Source: Petrosia ficiformis
Taxonomy: Eukaryota > Porifera > Demospongiae > Haplosclerida > Petrosiidae
DNA: 64,000 bases
Assembly (NCBI GenBank): GCA_947044365.1
Contig: OX345636.1
Location: 51,516,746 to 51,580,745, forward strand
Reading direction: 5' to 3'
Below are positions 53,701 to 58,364 of this stretch, one piece after another. The notes under the pieces were generated by a model. It saw only the letters and a program-made list of their open reading frames with translations. It was not told the origin of the DNA and made no database searches. Each line of letters starts with the position of its first letter. The stretch's first letter is position 1. A program made the translations under genes and the position numbers.

Positions 53701-55810
53701 AATGAATATTAAGAATAAAGTATGAATATAATTAATGGGTAATTTTATGGTTTCTCACTTCCGCTGTAATGCCACCTTAATCATTGTCAAGTATTTAAAA
53801 AACATTATTTCATGTAAGATATGTGGTAATAAGTTGTCATATCATGATGTGATCATAATACTGAATTAGTATTCATATTTGTGGTTAACATACATGTAAT
53901 CAATTAGTGGACTAGTCACTTAAGATACAAAAATGTACGTGACTATTAGTTGACTAGTACATTACAATGAGATATACATGTATGTACATGTATGTGTGTA
54001 TGGATGTGTGTGCATTTGTGTATGCATATGTGTGTGTTTAGTGTCATCTCAATTTCGATTTATATAATGTGTAATTATAATGCATAATAATATAAATTGA
54101 CTAACATACATGTACATGTACATGTACATGTATGTTGAAAGATAAATTCACTAACTACATATGTAATATCAATAAACAAAAGCTTACATTGATACACTCG
54201 TTATTATGTTATTATGTATATAAAACCACTTAAATGTGATATCTAAGAAGATTAATAGTGACTCTTCCAGTATATAAAAAATGGCTTCCTGTATTGTGAG
54301 TGTGTCCTGTTTTAGAGGTGGACTGGGTCAGTTCAAACAGGTTTGGTTACTGCTTTGTGTATTTGGGCATAGATTACAAACACAATTGGAAACACCACAT
54401 GTGGTCCAATGGGTATGGATTAAGATTCTAACAAGAAATGATCACATATTTTTACTTTTGACAACTAGTACAAAATGTTATAATTACTAACCCTTGCACC
54501 ACAATTTACTAAAGATACTGGTAAGAACACACACTGACTCACTACTAAACTAAATGATCAATCATACTATATACTATAGGGACAGTACATTAGCTAGGTG
54601 TTACAATATGTGTAAGTATATAAACAATTTTATTTTTTTATTTTTATACAAGTGTTTTTGACCAAATGTGGCTTAACGAGGAAACTAGAATAGCACAAGT
54701 GCTAATATTAACCAGCTCCGACGGCTTTACATCCCCTCCGAAGGATGCGGTGATAAACACCTTCTCATTTTTAAAGGTAGAGCTGAGTAAACTCATAGGC
54801 GAGAGAAAAAGCCTGACCCTAGAACCTGCAACCTTACGATTGGAGGCTAGCACTTTAACCAGCAGGCCACTAGAACCCCAATTAACATTAAATAACAAAC
54901 AATTCTAATTATAAACACAATGGTATATATATCTCATTTATAATGTAACATATGATATAATTAGAATTACAATTTTGATCAGCTTAAGAGAATAATAGTC
55001 TTAATTATGGATCAGAGATTTAAATCAAGTTTTTATATTACCTGATAAAGTGTTCAATAGATTATCAAATAATATATGATACATTATAATTGAGATAAAC
55101 ACAAACAAATGAATAAATAAATTATACAAGTCACTGATACTTCATTTTTACATACTATTATTTACAGGATAGAATCACACTGGTTGATTTAACAGAGGTT
55201 AGTGAAGAACATAGAGCTCTTCAAGCAATGTTAAATATATCACTGGAAAGGTTAGTCATATTCTGATGCTTTTAATATATTAAAAAGGTGATTAACTCAT
55301 ACATGTTGTGTTGTGTAATTGTATATCTTTCACTTATATGTGACATATAATTATCACTTTGTTGTAAATAAGTTTGATGAAATGCTTACATTAAAACACT
55401 TGTTATTCCACCATTTGATACAGTAAACTAACTAAATGTGGTATCTAAGAAGCTTAATGATAGTTCTTCCTACATGTATAAAACAAGTAATTGGCTTAGT
55501 GTACAAAATGGTGGAATAATGAACATTTAGATATAAGTGTATGATCAAAACTATTTTACTGGAAGTGTCCATTCTGAAAACTATATCACATATAATTATT
55601 AATAGATTATATTTTGATCCATATCACTAATTTTATGAGAGACAAGCATATATTAATTATTCATATTAATTAAAAGATAAATGGATAACAAAACTACAAT
55701 ATCTATCAAAAACAACTAACATGAGAATATTTGTTGTCAGGGAATGTGTCCACAAGTCTTGTCACTTCATCTTTATCATTCCTTTCATATGCCTTCTCCA
55801 GGTCCCAATG
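11218..55810 (-). CDS. Ankyrin-repeat ROC/COR-like NTPase gene (11 exons assembled, 5' end open)
   Basis: Exons in transcript order are 55721-55810, 49679-49783, 43701-43796, 33736-33825, 25408-25506, 22578-22652, 21830-21857, 17550-17600, 12326-14356, 12161-12214 and 11218-11537. Every intron is GT..AG, every phase matches, and the sum is 3039 nt: 1012 codons plus stop. The product has about five or six N-terminal ankyrin-type repeats, a short charged linker, and a P-loop NTPase of ROC type (GAPAAGKSS, DSGGQPQF, ATHLD). A COR-like region and a C-terminal helical domain of about 100 residues follow. The order ankyrin-ROC-COR-(helical) resembles DAPK1 without its kinase and the large sponge/cnidarian family with DSGGQPQF motifs. 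Such proteins are thought to be signalling or innate-immune switches; the function here is inference. No start codon lies in the first exon, so at least one 5' exon is missing. The 5' introns are 3-10 kb and full of transposons. Confidence 0.85.
12161..12214 (-). CDS. Ankyrin-COR gene, 18-codon linker exon
   Basis: It reads D-ASPDGKQGYKTTSSQNE with split codons at both ends. The acceptor ATCACAG precedes 12214 and the donor GAAG|GTACGT follows at 12160. The short polar exon joins the COR region to the C-terminal helical domain. The upstream intron (12215-12325) is 111 nt, has no stop and keeps frame. Confidence 0.82.
12326..14356 (-). CDS. Ankyrin-COR gene, main exon: ROC-like NTPase plus COR-like region
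   Basis: This 2031-nt exon holds the NTPase. Counting from the Met at 14375 upstream of the acceptor, residues 51-59 are the Walker A loop GAPAAGKSS. Residues 203-207 are DSGGQ (Walker B/switch II, followed by PQFTDVLPLMFPK), and residues 289-294 are IATHLD, in the place of the guanine-specificity N/TKxD. Between Walker A and DSGGQ lies a Lys/Ser/Thr-rich, probably disordered insert (about 120-190). The downstream part is COR-like, with FFPALIVQLLRRKS and YGPLLVVDQISWFELYFSG. The exon ends LSPEEKLWIKSSS. The acceptor is a tandem GAAGCAG, so the exon may start at 14356 or 14353; both are in frame with the preceding exon. The frame is intact and looks functional. Confidence 0.88.
14450..15210. 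other. Intron with degenerate GTTGATACAAGTGGCTTT repeats
   Basis: Between about 14640 and 15000 the phrase GTTGATACAAGT(G/A)GCTTT and truncated forms such as CACAAGTGGCTTT and GAGTGGCTTTTCAAA recur irregularly, and AATGGTGTTGATACAAGTAG occurs twice (14779 and 14963 regions). This is a decayed minisatellite in the intron upstream of the ROC/COR exon. Confidence 0.5.
15215..16108. repeat. Dispersed segment, copy 1 of a local duplication
   Basis: It is alignable with 17255-18552 in the same order and orientation. Shared blocks include AATGTATCAATA, GATTATCTGAAGGTATT and TAATTATTATGTAACAC, and a closing stretch that runs from AGCCGTAAGAAAGCAAATTT to GTTTATAGTGGAAGTA. Copies differ by indels. Both are intronic. 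Confidence 0.75.
16110..17250. other. Intron sequence, no supported exon
   Basis: A minus-strand frame at 16130-16220 looks coding-like (ILAHVDCEDVPSEVIDKVVG), but its acceptor phase does not fit the gene model. The remainder is AT-rich, with an ORF-poor, low-complexity look. Confidence 0.4.
17255..18552. repeat. Dispersed segment, copy 2 of a local duplication
   Basis: This is the partner of 15215-16108. It also contains the small linker exon at 17550-17600, which has no counterpart in copy 1. Its left part (17650-17760) has CAACC/ATTATAACCAATACAA-like stretches that return at about 21670-21770. Confidence 0.7.
17550..17600 (-). CDS. Ankyrin-COR gene, linker exon 2
   Basis: It encodes D-DKQSEPMTDNEDKAVP, acidic and polar, with the acceptor ATTTGCAG and donor CCAG|GTACTA. 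It enters with two bases and leaves one, exactly matching the exons on either side (21830 and 14356). It links the ankyrin block to the NTPase. Confidence 0.78.
18907..19815 (+). pseudogene. Tc1-like transposase pseudogene with an intron
   Basis: It starts MVYSTYKQQRVLYFSSLGYK, a helix-turn-helix region, and continues through GSIRRRPGSGRPTKLQKLL. The DDE parts are visible: VVCTDECTV (first Asp), MQDNDPKHTSR (second Asp) and PPESPDLNP. In-frame stops occur near 19051 (after SKYR), after AGISWEG and after DDNNVN. Between KPKPR and VKHPCKVHVWAG a GT..AG intron of about 200 nt (19379-19579) holds a long (TA)n microsatellite. The 3' end is cut off by unrelated sequence containing the nested element. 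It is not functional. Confidence 0.85.
19420..19500. repeat. (TA)n microsatellite in transposase intron
   Basis: An alternating TA run interrupted once by ACATGTA. It lies between the donor at 19379 and the acceptor at 19579 of the transposase intron. Confidence 0.9.
19993..20737. mobile_element. Nested MITE with 38-bp terminal inverted repeats
   Basis: Left end GCATAGATTATATAGACTAC continuing to AAGGGATTGGAAAC; the right end is its reverse complement with one mismatch over 38 bp. The direct repeat TATAC flanks it (19988-19992 and 20738-20742). There is no transposase, so it is non-autonomous. It sits inside the Tc1 element and so is younger. The terminal core AAGGGATTGGAAA is shared with the element at 44938-45410. 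Confidence 0.88.
21250..21829. other. Intron sequence, no gene
   Basis: Mostly AT-rich. Bases 21670-21770 share a CAACCATTACAA-type stretch with 17650-17760. Nothing else is recognised. Confidence 0.5.
21830..21857 (-). CDS. Ankyrin-COR gene, 28-nt microexon
   Basis: It encodes KKKDEVDKH plus one base, after the acceptor CTTACAG and before the donor CATG|GTAAGA. It enters in phase 0 from the last ankyrin exon and its leftover G joins the next exon to make Asp. The lysine-rich start suits the end of an ankyrin block. Confidence 0.72.
22578..22652 (-). CDS. Ankyrin-COR gene, last ankyrin-repeat exon
   Basis: It encodes RGETALDTAKRRNARKCVKI and LEDAM. The (N-x-)RGETALDxA start and following helix are classic ankyrin-repeat features, shortened at the second helix as in a capping repeat. 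Phase 0 on both sides; acceptor TTTACAG, donor ATG|GTATGT. Confidence 0.9.
22776..23180. mobile_element. hAT-like inverted-repeat element (MITE)
   Basis: The left side has GGTTGGGAAAAAGGTTCGAA and the right side, read in reverse, TAGGGCTAGGACGAAGGTCA. Repeated GGTTCGAAGGTT blocks in opposite orientation occur at 22791 and 23105-23150. The TAGGGCT(A/G)GG start is typical of hAT-family ends. No transposase is recognised. Confidence 0.55.
23181..25407. other. Intron sequence, no gene
   Basis: AT-rich, with many TACATGTA words. A degenerate run of TGCCTATA and CATATAGGCA units occurs at 24760-25130. I see no exon or element ends. Confidence 0.5.
25408..25506 (-). CDS. Ankyrin-COR gene, 33-residue ankyrin-repeat exon
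   Basis: It encodes exactly 33 codons: DGDTPTHMAGYNYLEEVLHT then LITYGSNLDTRNN. D-G-D-T-P-x-H-x-A and the closing YGSNLDTRNN match the canonical ankyrin repeat from turn to turn. Phase 0 at both ends; acceptor TATAG, donor AAT|GTTAGT. Confidence 0.92.
25841..26523. mobile_element. Inverted-repeat element with long CpG-rich ends
   Basis: The left end ACAGTAGAAAACAAAAAAAA then GTTCACGTTCTGTCTTCGTA is mirrored at the right end (CGTAGAACGAAGACAGAACG then TGAAC...CTACTGT). Similarity continues inward for over 50 bp. The terminal CG-rich arms stand out from the AT-rich background. The flanks are ACAT on both sides, a possible target duplication. The interior holds a copy of repeat family B (26026-26305). 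No transposase is seen. Confidence 0.85.
26026..26305 (+). repeat. Repeat family B, copy 1
   Basis: The segment contains GCCTTGCTGCTTTCCTGTAG, AAATGCAGAAGTTATGCAGG, GGTGGGCGTTGCCCGTGGAA and AACTCTTCTTTCCAGCAAAG. Close copies are at 31668-32010 (reverse) and 43160-43420 (forward). Short relatives around GAGTGTTTGAAAGT occur near 7397 and 60005. Confidence 0.8.
26530..27130. other. Intron sequence, no gene
   Basis: AT-rich with TACATGTA words; nothing else recognised. Confidence 0.5.
27135..27495. mobile_element. Imperfect long inverted repeat (MITE) with palindromic centre
   Basis: The arms share GTACAATATA, ACAAGAAAGAAGTGTGACTT, ACTGTTTGTGA and AAAAAGAGCAC on opposite strands, starting at 27135 and ending at 27495. 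A separate 13-bp-arm hairpin, CAGTACAAAATGG (27352-27364) and CCATTTTGTACTG (27368-27380), lies off-centre. No coding capacity is seen. Confidence 0.8.
27720..28400. repeat. Minisatellite, units of about 120-130 bp
   Basis: Blocks of CATGTAATGCATTCTAATTA, TGTTATGTATTACATTAGTA and GTCATGTATTCTAATTGTAT recur at least three times in order, separated by runs of TACATGTA. The open frames here (Cys/Tyr/His-rich) are by-products of the repeat. Confidence 0.8.
28401..29290. other. Intron sequence with a short hairpin
   Basis: No gene. A perfect 14-bp-arm hairpin, AAACTACACTTGAT (28780-28793) and ATCAAGTGTAGTTT (28799-28812) with a 5-base loop, is the only ordered feature I see. Confidence 0.6.
29286..29340. 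mobile_element. Possible pogo/Tigger-type element end
   Basis: ACAGTGGAACCTCTATAATA followed by CAGACACC resembles the ends of pogo/Tigger-type elements (CAGTxGAACCTC). A related phrase, AACCTCTATAATACGG, occurs at 30708. I could not pair the two ends into one element. Confidence 0.4.
29370..29650. repeat. Poly-G/poly-A low-complexity pair
   Basis: Two segments (29385-29440 and 29565-29650) combine long A runs with runs of G (GGGGGG, GAGGGGGGG). This G-rich composition is unusual in the window and the phrase AGGGGGGGCAAA(A/T)C is shared between them. Confidence 0.5.
29897..30019 (+). pseudogene. BED-type zinc finger fragment (hAT transposase remnant)
   Basis: The + strand reads LPVCKVCGKVIPAKGGNTSN then VLTHMRDQINTLKHRLK. 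C-x2-C, then G-N-T-S-N-x-L-x-H is the BED finger pattern carried by hAT transposases and ZBED proteins. It is followed by stops and frame changes. A hAT-like end, TTAGAGATGAGCGATAAC on the complementary strand near 30290-30309, may be its right terminus. The left end is not identified. Confidence 0.6.
30310..31660. other. Intron sequence, no gene
   Basis: Around 30455-30510 the phrase ACTAACAATGATACTGT with CACACCCA is shared with 34400-34445, another dispersed repeat. A short ORF at 30757-30969 is not recognised. Confidence 0.45.
31668..32010 (-). repeat. Repeat family B, copy 2 (reverse)
   Basis: Reverse-complement match to 26026-26305: TAACTTATGCATTTTAAACA, AGTGACCTTTAGCTC and GCAAGGCAAGCGCTTGAAAG are the counterparts of blocks in that copy. 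The order of two sub-blocks differs from copy 1. Confidence 0.7.
32500..32940. repeat. Dispersed repeat C, copy 1
   Basis: Collinear with 36880-37315: AAAGTCATGTGATCAAT, CAGGAATGTTGGCCA, TTGACAGTAGT and AAATTTGAATCCCATTGTTT then CCAAATTAAT appear in the same order in both. Confidence 0.8.
32941..33735. other. Intron sequence, no gene
   Basis: AT-rich; nothing recognised apart from scattered short A/T runs. Confidence 0.5.
33736..33825 (-). CDS. Ankyrin-COR gene, 30-residue ankyrin-repeat exon
   Basis: It encodes DKQTPLYYCESPQATQLLLD and HGAHVEHTDE: the (D-)K-Q-T-P-L-Y start, the LLLDHGAHV second helix and loop are textbook ankyrin. Phase 0 at both ends; acceptor CTGTAG, donor GAG|GTGAGT. 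It is three codons shorter than the standard 33. Confidence 0.93.
33826..35300. other. Intron sequence, no gene
   Basis: AT-rich, with a run of TACATGTA near 34710-34755 and a block at 34400-34445 shared with 30455-30510. Confidence 0.5.
35310..35690. repeat. Dispersed repeat D, copy 1
   Basis: Collinear with 38460-38810: GCTTTTAAGAGGTTGTAC, CTAAATAGGCTAGAGATAAT, CATTTTGTCTCCTATCATGA and CCTTGTTAGTCTACTTT occur in the same order in both. Confidence 0.82.
35930..36600. repeat. Minisatellite, 95-bp unit at its right end
   Basis: CCATATGTTCTATTTAGCTG-type anchors at 36354, 36449 and 36544 give a 95-bp period. To the left, the sub-blocks TTCTATTTAGCTGTG and TACATGTACATG are shuffled irregularly. 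Confidence 0.88.
36698..37058. mobile_element. MITE with AGTCT ends, copy 1
   Basis: The left end AGTCTCGTCCCCAGACTG faces CAGTCTGGAGAAGGAGAGA at the right. Inside these, TTGGCCAACATTCCTGGCAC and its complement form a second inverted pair. The same arrangement is seen at 42411-42768. Confidence 0.72.
36880..37315. repeat. Dispersed repeat C, copy 2
   Basis: Partner of 32500-32940 (see there); its left part overlaps the AGTCT-ended MITE, so the copied unit probably includes half of such an element. Confidence 0.78.
37320..38455. other. Intron sequence, no gene
   Basis: AT-rich. A small tandem of CCAGTAGTCCAGT (16-bp period, about 2.7 copies) occurs near 37905-37945. Confidence 0.5.
38460..38810. 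repeat. Dispersed repeat D, copy 2
   Basis: Partner of 35310-35690. It ends where the GAGACT minisatellite begins. Confidence 0.8.
38820..39410. repeat. GAGACT minisatellite with 193-bp higher-order period
   Basis: GAGACT is repeated at short intervals (TGAGACTC, AGAGACTAC, AGAGACTCA). A longer unit, GAGACTCAAATACACTACTA and its surroundings, recurs at 38911 and 39104, a 193-bp step. One strand is strongly purine-rich. Confidence 0.9.
39859..40931. mobile_element. Inverted-repeat DNA element of about 1.07 kb
   Basis: AAAAGGTCAATTC at the left is mirrored by GGGAATTGACCTTTT at the right. Similarity extends inward (CAATATCCCAAAATGTCCAT against the reverse of GGAATGGATGTTTTGGTAAA). The interior is rich in TTAACTAAAAC-type repeats. 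The ORF at 40532-40810 inside it is unrecognised and I do not claim it. Confidence 0.68.
40940..41770. other. Intron sequence with AGTACTT cluster
   Basis: Between about 41515 and 41690 the words AGTACTT, TTAAGTACTT and TTGTACTTG repeat densely, a palindrome-rich low-complexity patch. No exon is seen. Confidence 0.5.
41773..42168. mobile_element. hAT-type MITE
   Basis: It starts TAGGGCTGCAACGAATAG; the right end read in reverse starts TAGGGCTTCAAATATTCG. The 8-bp GTTGTAAG precedes it (41765-41772) and recurs at 42179-42186 after a 10-base TACATGTA-type insertion, consistent with a hAT target duplication. No transposase. Confidence 0.75.
42411..42768. mobile_element. MITE with AGTCT ends, copy 2
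   Basis: AGTCTCATCTTCAGACT at the left and AGTCTGGGGAGGAGACT at the right, with CTTGGCCAACATTCCTGGCA and its near-complement inside. The segment before it (42230-42290, GCCTGAATGAGCCCCACACT) is also found at about 35900-35950. Confidence 0.72.
42908..43574. mobile_element. piggyBac-like MITE flanked by TTAA
   Basis: TTAACCCTTTAATGCCTAAG at the left faces TAGACACTAAAGGGTTAA at the right. TTAA target sites with CCCTTT ends are the signature of piggyBac-type insertion. It contains repeat family B copy 3. No transposase. Confidence 0.72.
43160..43420 (+). repeat. Repeat family B, copy 3
   Basis: Forward copy matching 26026-26305: GCTTTACTGCAGCTAAAGAA, AAATGCAGAAGTTATACAGG, AAGTGGGCGTTGCCCACAGA and AACTCTTCTTTCCAGTAAAG. 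It lies within the TTAA-flanked element. Confidence 0.8.
43701..43796 (-). CDS. Ankyrin-COR gene, 32-residue ankyrin-repeat exon
   Basis: It encodes ERSFMHEAALYNNLKVLDVI and LKSGGDSNIKDF. (F-)M-H-E-A-A-x-x-x-(N)-L is the first helix and VLDVILKSGGDSNIKD the second helix and loop. Phase 0 at both ends; acceptor TATACAG, donor TTT|GTAAGT. Confidence 0.92.
43800..44810. other. Intron sequence with a 54-bp tandem duplication
   Basis: GGAGTGGTTCAATTAGACAA and its following bases occur twice, with a 54-bp step (about 44017-44125). The remainder is AT-rich without recognised exons. Confidence 0.6.
44938..45410. mobile_element. Nested MITE with 27-bp inverted repeats
   Basis: TAGATAATAAAGTAAAGGGA then TTGGAAA is mirrored exactly at the right end. 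The inner core AAGGGATTGGAAA is shared with the termini of 19993-20737, so both probably belong to one family. It is inserted in the hAT remnant. Confidence 0.85.
45947..46076 (+). pseudogene. BED zinc finger of the hAT remnant, frameshifted
   Basis: One frame gives REISDVWQFFKKSGP. After a frameshift another gives ATCKVCYKDYAYHGGTSNLR then ENLTRT. Together these are the S-x-V-W-x-F-F start, C-x2-C and G-G-T-S-N-L-x-x-(H/N)-L of a BED finger. A His position reads Asn and the frame is broken, so it is not functional. Confidence 0.75.
46390..46556. repeat. CpG-dense ACGCG patch
   Basis: Within about 170 bases ACGCG(T) occurs repeatedly together with GTAAACG, GCATGC and ACGTACGTACGTGC. This CpG density is sharply different from the flanking AT-rich intron. 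I find no conserved protein frame. Confidence 0.7.
46711..46887 (+). repeat. Repeat family A, second full copy
   Basis: Matches 5201-5402, with a (TA)n core between TTTTATGGCCCGTAGGGCCA and GTTAAGGAAGTTGCGTCATT. The following 150 bases also share words with the region after the first copy (GAGTTTCAGACATAAGGAAG, CTATATAGACTTGTTG). Confidence 0.85.
47270..47775. repeat. Clustered TA microsatellites
   Basis: Alternating TA runs at about 47278-47310, 47460-47492 and 47725-47762. Open frames across them are artefacts. Confidence 0.85.
47893..48065. repeat. Perfect 72-bp-arm inverted repeat (foldback)
   Basis: Left arm 47893-47964 starts TCAAGTAAGCAGGAGAAAAG and ends GCCCACTGGCAAAAAT. Right arm 47994-48065 is its exact reverse complement, and the loop is 29 bases. 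Short A-rich and T-rich sequences continue the symmetry outside. In a transcript of either strand this would form a 72-bp duplex. It lies in an intron of the ankyrin-COR gene, about 1.6 kb after the 49679 exon in transcript order. Confidence 0.95.
48070..49678. other. Intron sequence, no gene
   Basis: AT-rich with TACATGTA words and short TG-rich patches; nothing recognised. Confidence 0.5.
49679..49783 (-). CDS. Ankyrin-COR gene, 35-residue degenerate ankyrin-like exon
   Basis: It encodes NMRIYVAIAYEDEEDVVSLL and SDSKTKMNWTNEIDG. The A-(I)-A-x-E-D-E-E-x-V-x-x-L-L helix pair fits ankyrin topology, but the turn residues are atypical. Phase 0 at both ends; acceptor TATACAG, donor GGT|GTAAGT. 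Confidence 0.85.
49784..51960. other. Intron sequence, no gene
   Basis: AT-rich. Bases 50230-50420 repeat AATTACTG/CTACTGT words irregularly. Short ORFs at 50790-51615 are not recognised and contain many TACATGTA-derived codons. Confidence 0.45.
51969..52029. ncRNA. Candidate small-hairpin (miRNA-precursor-like) structure
   Basis: CGCTTGTAAAGTAGAGAATG then GATAATA pairs with TATTATCCATTCTCTACTCC then ACAAGCG. Each arm is 27 bases with a two-base AA/CC mismatch, and the loop is about 7 bases. Size and shape resemble a miRNA or short MITE hairpin. Only small-RNA data could show it is processed. Confidence 0.35.
52477..52625 (-). CDS. Candidate exon in the 5' intron (VLRIFVERFTGLIEDLSFFF)
   Basis: It is open for 49 codons, VLRIFVERFTGLIEDLSFFF to ETSIMILKCFSYK, between the acceptor TTTTCTCAG and an excellent donor TATAAA|GTAAGT. 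It ends in phase 0, so it can splice directly into the ankyrin exon at 49783. I do not recognise the sequence. It may be an alternative 5' part of the ankyrin-COR gene. Confidence 0.5.
52728..52829 (-). CDS. Candidate exon upstream of 52625 (MAIASKALHESKQYC)
   Basis: The acceptor is GTTTCCAG and the donor TTGTG|GTAGTG. It reads LRRLLEHEDTSKHNCSCIMA then IASKALHESKQYC, and its last base joins the next exon's CA as Ala. It enters in phase 1, so it cannot follow the phase-0 exon at 55721. An internal ATG (MAIASKAL) could act as an alternative start. Unrecognised. Confidence 0.42.
53175..53309 (+). CDS. Candidate + strand exon (PWSVWKYAPPGYVYDLYS)
   Basis: Open for 45 codons in phase 0 between TTTTTTTAG and GAA|GTAAAT: GEAIDHVKHTTPWSVWKYAP then PGYVYDLYSRSSEDIDEVLL. 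The composition (Trp, Pro, balanced charge) is protein-like, but I do not recognise it. It is antisense to the ankyrin-COR transcript and lies in its intron. Confidence 0.4.
54674..54880 (-). mobile_element. tRNA-derived SINE, second family
   Basis: On the minus strand the start GGGGTTCTAGTGGCCTGCTG then GTTAAAGTGC gives an A box (TGGCCTGCTGG). GGTTCTAGGGTC about 35 bases later is a degenerate B box. A tRNA-unrelated body follows (GGTGTTTATCACCGCATCCT then TCGGAGG), ending near a T-rich stretch. It differs from the family at 4556. The tRNA cloverleaf is no longer perfect. Confidence 0.6.
55168..55250 (+). CDS. Candidate + strand exon (DRITLVDLTEVSEEHRALQA)
   Basis: It is open in phase 0 after TTTACAG and ends two bases into a codon at AAAG|GTTAGT. 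The translation DRITLVDLTEVSEEHRALQA then MLNISLE is strongly protein-like. It could follow the exon at 53175-53309 (which ends in phase 0) in one antisense gene. The product is not recognised. Confidence 0.48.
55402..55520. mobile_element. Short MITE of about 120 bp
   Basis: TTATTCCACCATTT at the left faces AAATGGTGGAATAA at the right. The internal sequence AAATGTGGTATCTAAGAAGC then TTAAT is related to 54232-54256. A third relative of the end motif, TACAAAATGG, is in the 27352 hairpin. Confidence 0.65.
55721..55810 (-). CDS. Ankyrin-COR gene, first assembled exon (partial 5' end)
   Basis: It encodes HWDLEKAYERNDKDEVTRLV and DTFPDNKYSH, ankyrin-like (LEKAYERNDKDEVTRLV as a helix pair). Phase 0 at both ends; acceptor CTATAG, donor CAT|GTTAGT. 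There is no Met, so the start codon must lie in an exon further upstream (beyond 55810), which I did not find with confidence. Confidence 0.78.
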
Positions 55811-58364
55811 CTATAGTACAGAGTATATCAAAATGAATTAACATAATTTAAAATTACAAATACTAATTAATATAATACTAAACACAATTATTATTCAGAA
55901 TTGGTCTAGTTACTAAACTATTAAACAACATACATGTATTTAACAAAGGACTGTTTCAAATATCATATGACTATTCATTTTATAATATAATATTTCATTT
56001 GTAATTATGTGAAAGTTTTTTGAGTGTATCAATAATAAATCATGACACATACCTACTGTACATGTACGTATGTTGATAAACAATATTCCACTATCTGATA
56101 TTATCATTTTCAGTTTAGTCACATGACTCAGTCTATATTATTTATGTATAATAATAGCTAGTATCTTGAGTATCATAATATCAACTAAAGACACTGGAAC
56201 TACATGTACACTGATGATGAGTGGTGATTACAAGAAACAAACTTCTTCCAAATAAGAGGAAAGAAAGGTTAATTTAGACACAACACATAATAATTATATA
56301 ACATATATACACATATCATCTATACATTGTGATACAATTAATGGATTTTCTTTTGTGTTCAGCTATTAATTTGTAGATTGTAACAGAAGCAACAAAAAAT
56401 GTCTCTACCACATTCTACATGATACATACACATCAACAATAAACTATATGACACATTACTACATGTTCTATTTAAAGCCCCGCCCATGTAGTTATGAAAC
56501 ATACATTTAGTATCAGTTATCAAGTAAACCAGTCTGGTCTATACATGTGATGTGTATAACATGATCTGTTAATCATATCTACTATCAACTAGTAATATAG
56601 TTTATCAATAGGACTAAATATATACAAACTTACTGTAAAGATTACTGATCATGGTTTGGTTATATGAGTTTATATACATTATTAATAATAGACTATATAA
56701 ATCAATTTCTTTTCTTGGTACATGTACATGTAGGAATATTTACAAGTATATAGTATTTTATTTCTTATTATCTTCATCTATATTGACTAGTATATAAAGT
56801 ACATAATAATGAATGGTATAACATAAACAATTAATACAATGTACTTAAAACATATATTATATAAATGTCATTATGTATAGTAATTATGTGTATGTACTAA
56901 CATCTTGTGGAGTACAACATGTTATTTGTTATTGTAAGTACAAATTCATGAACATACATATTACTCTGGAATGAGTAATTCACATCTGTTGCTCTCACAA
57001 ATGATAGAATTGTAATGATAATAGTATACATGTACATGTACCACATGTTATACTTATAATACAATGCTACATGTACATGTGTATATAGCTACATTGGCCT
57101 GCAGGGCCATACCTACATGTACATGTATGATTGCTTTTCACAGGGTTGAATCAATATATATTTGTTTCCATGTATGTATATACATGTACATGTATGTTTG
57201 TCACTTACATGAGTATGAACATCGATCTGTTATATATATTATGAATGGTTGAACAGACCAAAATTAAAAAAGGTGAAACTGTGAATTACATTATACTGTA
57301 CATGTATATGAAAACTGTTTTCTGATGTGTTTGGAAATAGGCTTAAACTATTACACAGTAAGTTTCTGAAATTGGTTCCATAAAAGGTATTCACATACAG
57401 ACAGAACTAATCAATTACATGTAATCCCTTGTACATGTACATGTATATATGCACATACATGTATACTGCATCGAGTAATGAAATATAGTATACAACATGT
57501 CATATTATGTAAATTTATGTTTATAATAATATATTATAAACATCTGACATTAGTGATTATAATCTACTCATAATCTCCATTATATCCTACACTAGATAAT
57601 AATTTGTATTGTTCTGAGCTCCATATTATCATTTAATACATGTATATGATAAATTGTGGAGAAAGGTGTAAGACTCTAGAATCATATACAAACACATGTA
57701 TTAAGTAATCTGATTGAGTTACTGAAATGAAGTATTTATATTGATAGTAAGATTACAATATTTCATATATTTGTATATAATAAGTAAGAAATGAGTAATA
57801 ATCATAAATGTCTAGTATTCTTAGGAGATGAACTAATAATCCAACATTCTAATATTCATGTGTTTATAATACTGTATAATATCAAACACTCAAAATACAA
57901 GTACAATTAATTATACTGTGTGTGTATGTATAGAAATGACACATGTGACTCATTTATAATATAAAATGGTGGTAGTGAACTTGTTTGCTACTGAGTTACC
58001 GATTCTATTAGCTTGTAAAATGTTCAAAAGAAAGAAGCTATGTACATGTAGCTACAATGAAACTACTATTATAAATCTACTATAAAACTATAACTGTGTG
58101 AGGTAATAATTATAATATCACTAGAAAGACATCAATATTTGAATATTCATTTATTGTAGTTTAAAGGTAATGGCTGACACTAGTGATATTCATATAGTGA
58201 TTGTAGGTTCATAATGAAATGATTATGTACAGTTAACAAAATTACAAAACACACCAATGTACAAATAACTATTACAACATTGGTTTGATGAGTGGATCAC
58301 TTCATTTATTAACAAGTGAAACGATTAAAAGAGATGATAAATCACAAAATCTAGAATGGAGGAT
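55811..58364. other. 5' intron or intergenic sequence, no gene
   Basis: AT-rich with TACATGTA words. Bases 57092-57235 are a degenerate copy of repeat family A (GCAGGGCCATACCTACATGT ... GATTGCTTTTCACAGGGTTG). Confidence 0.5.
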
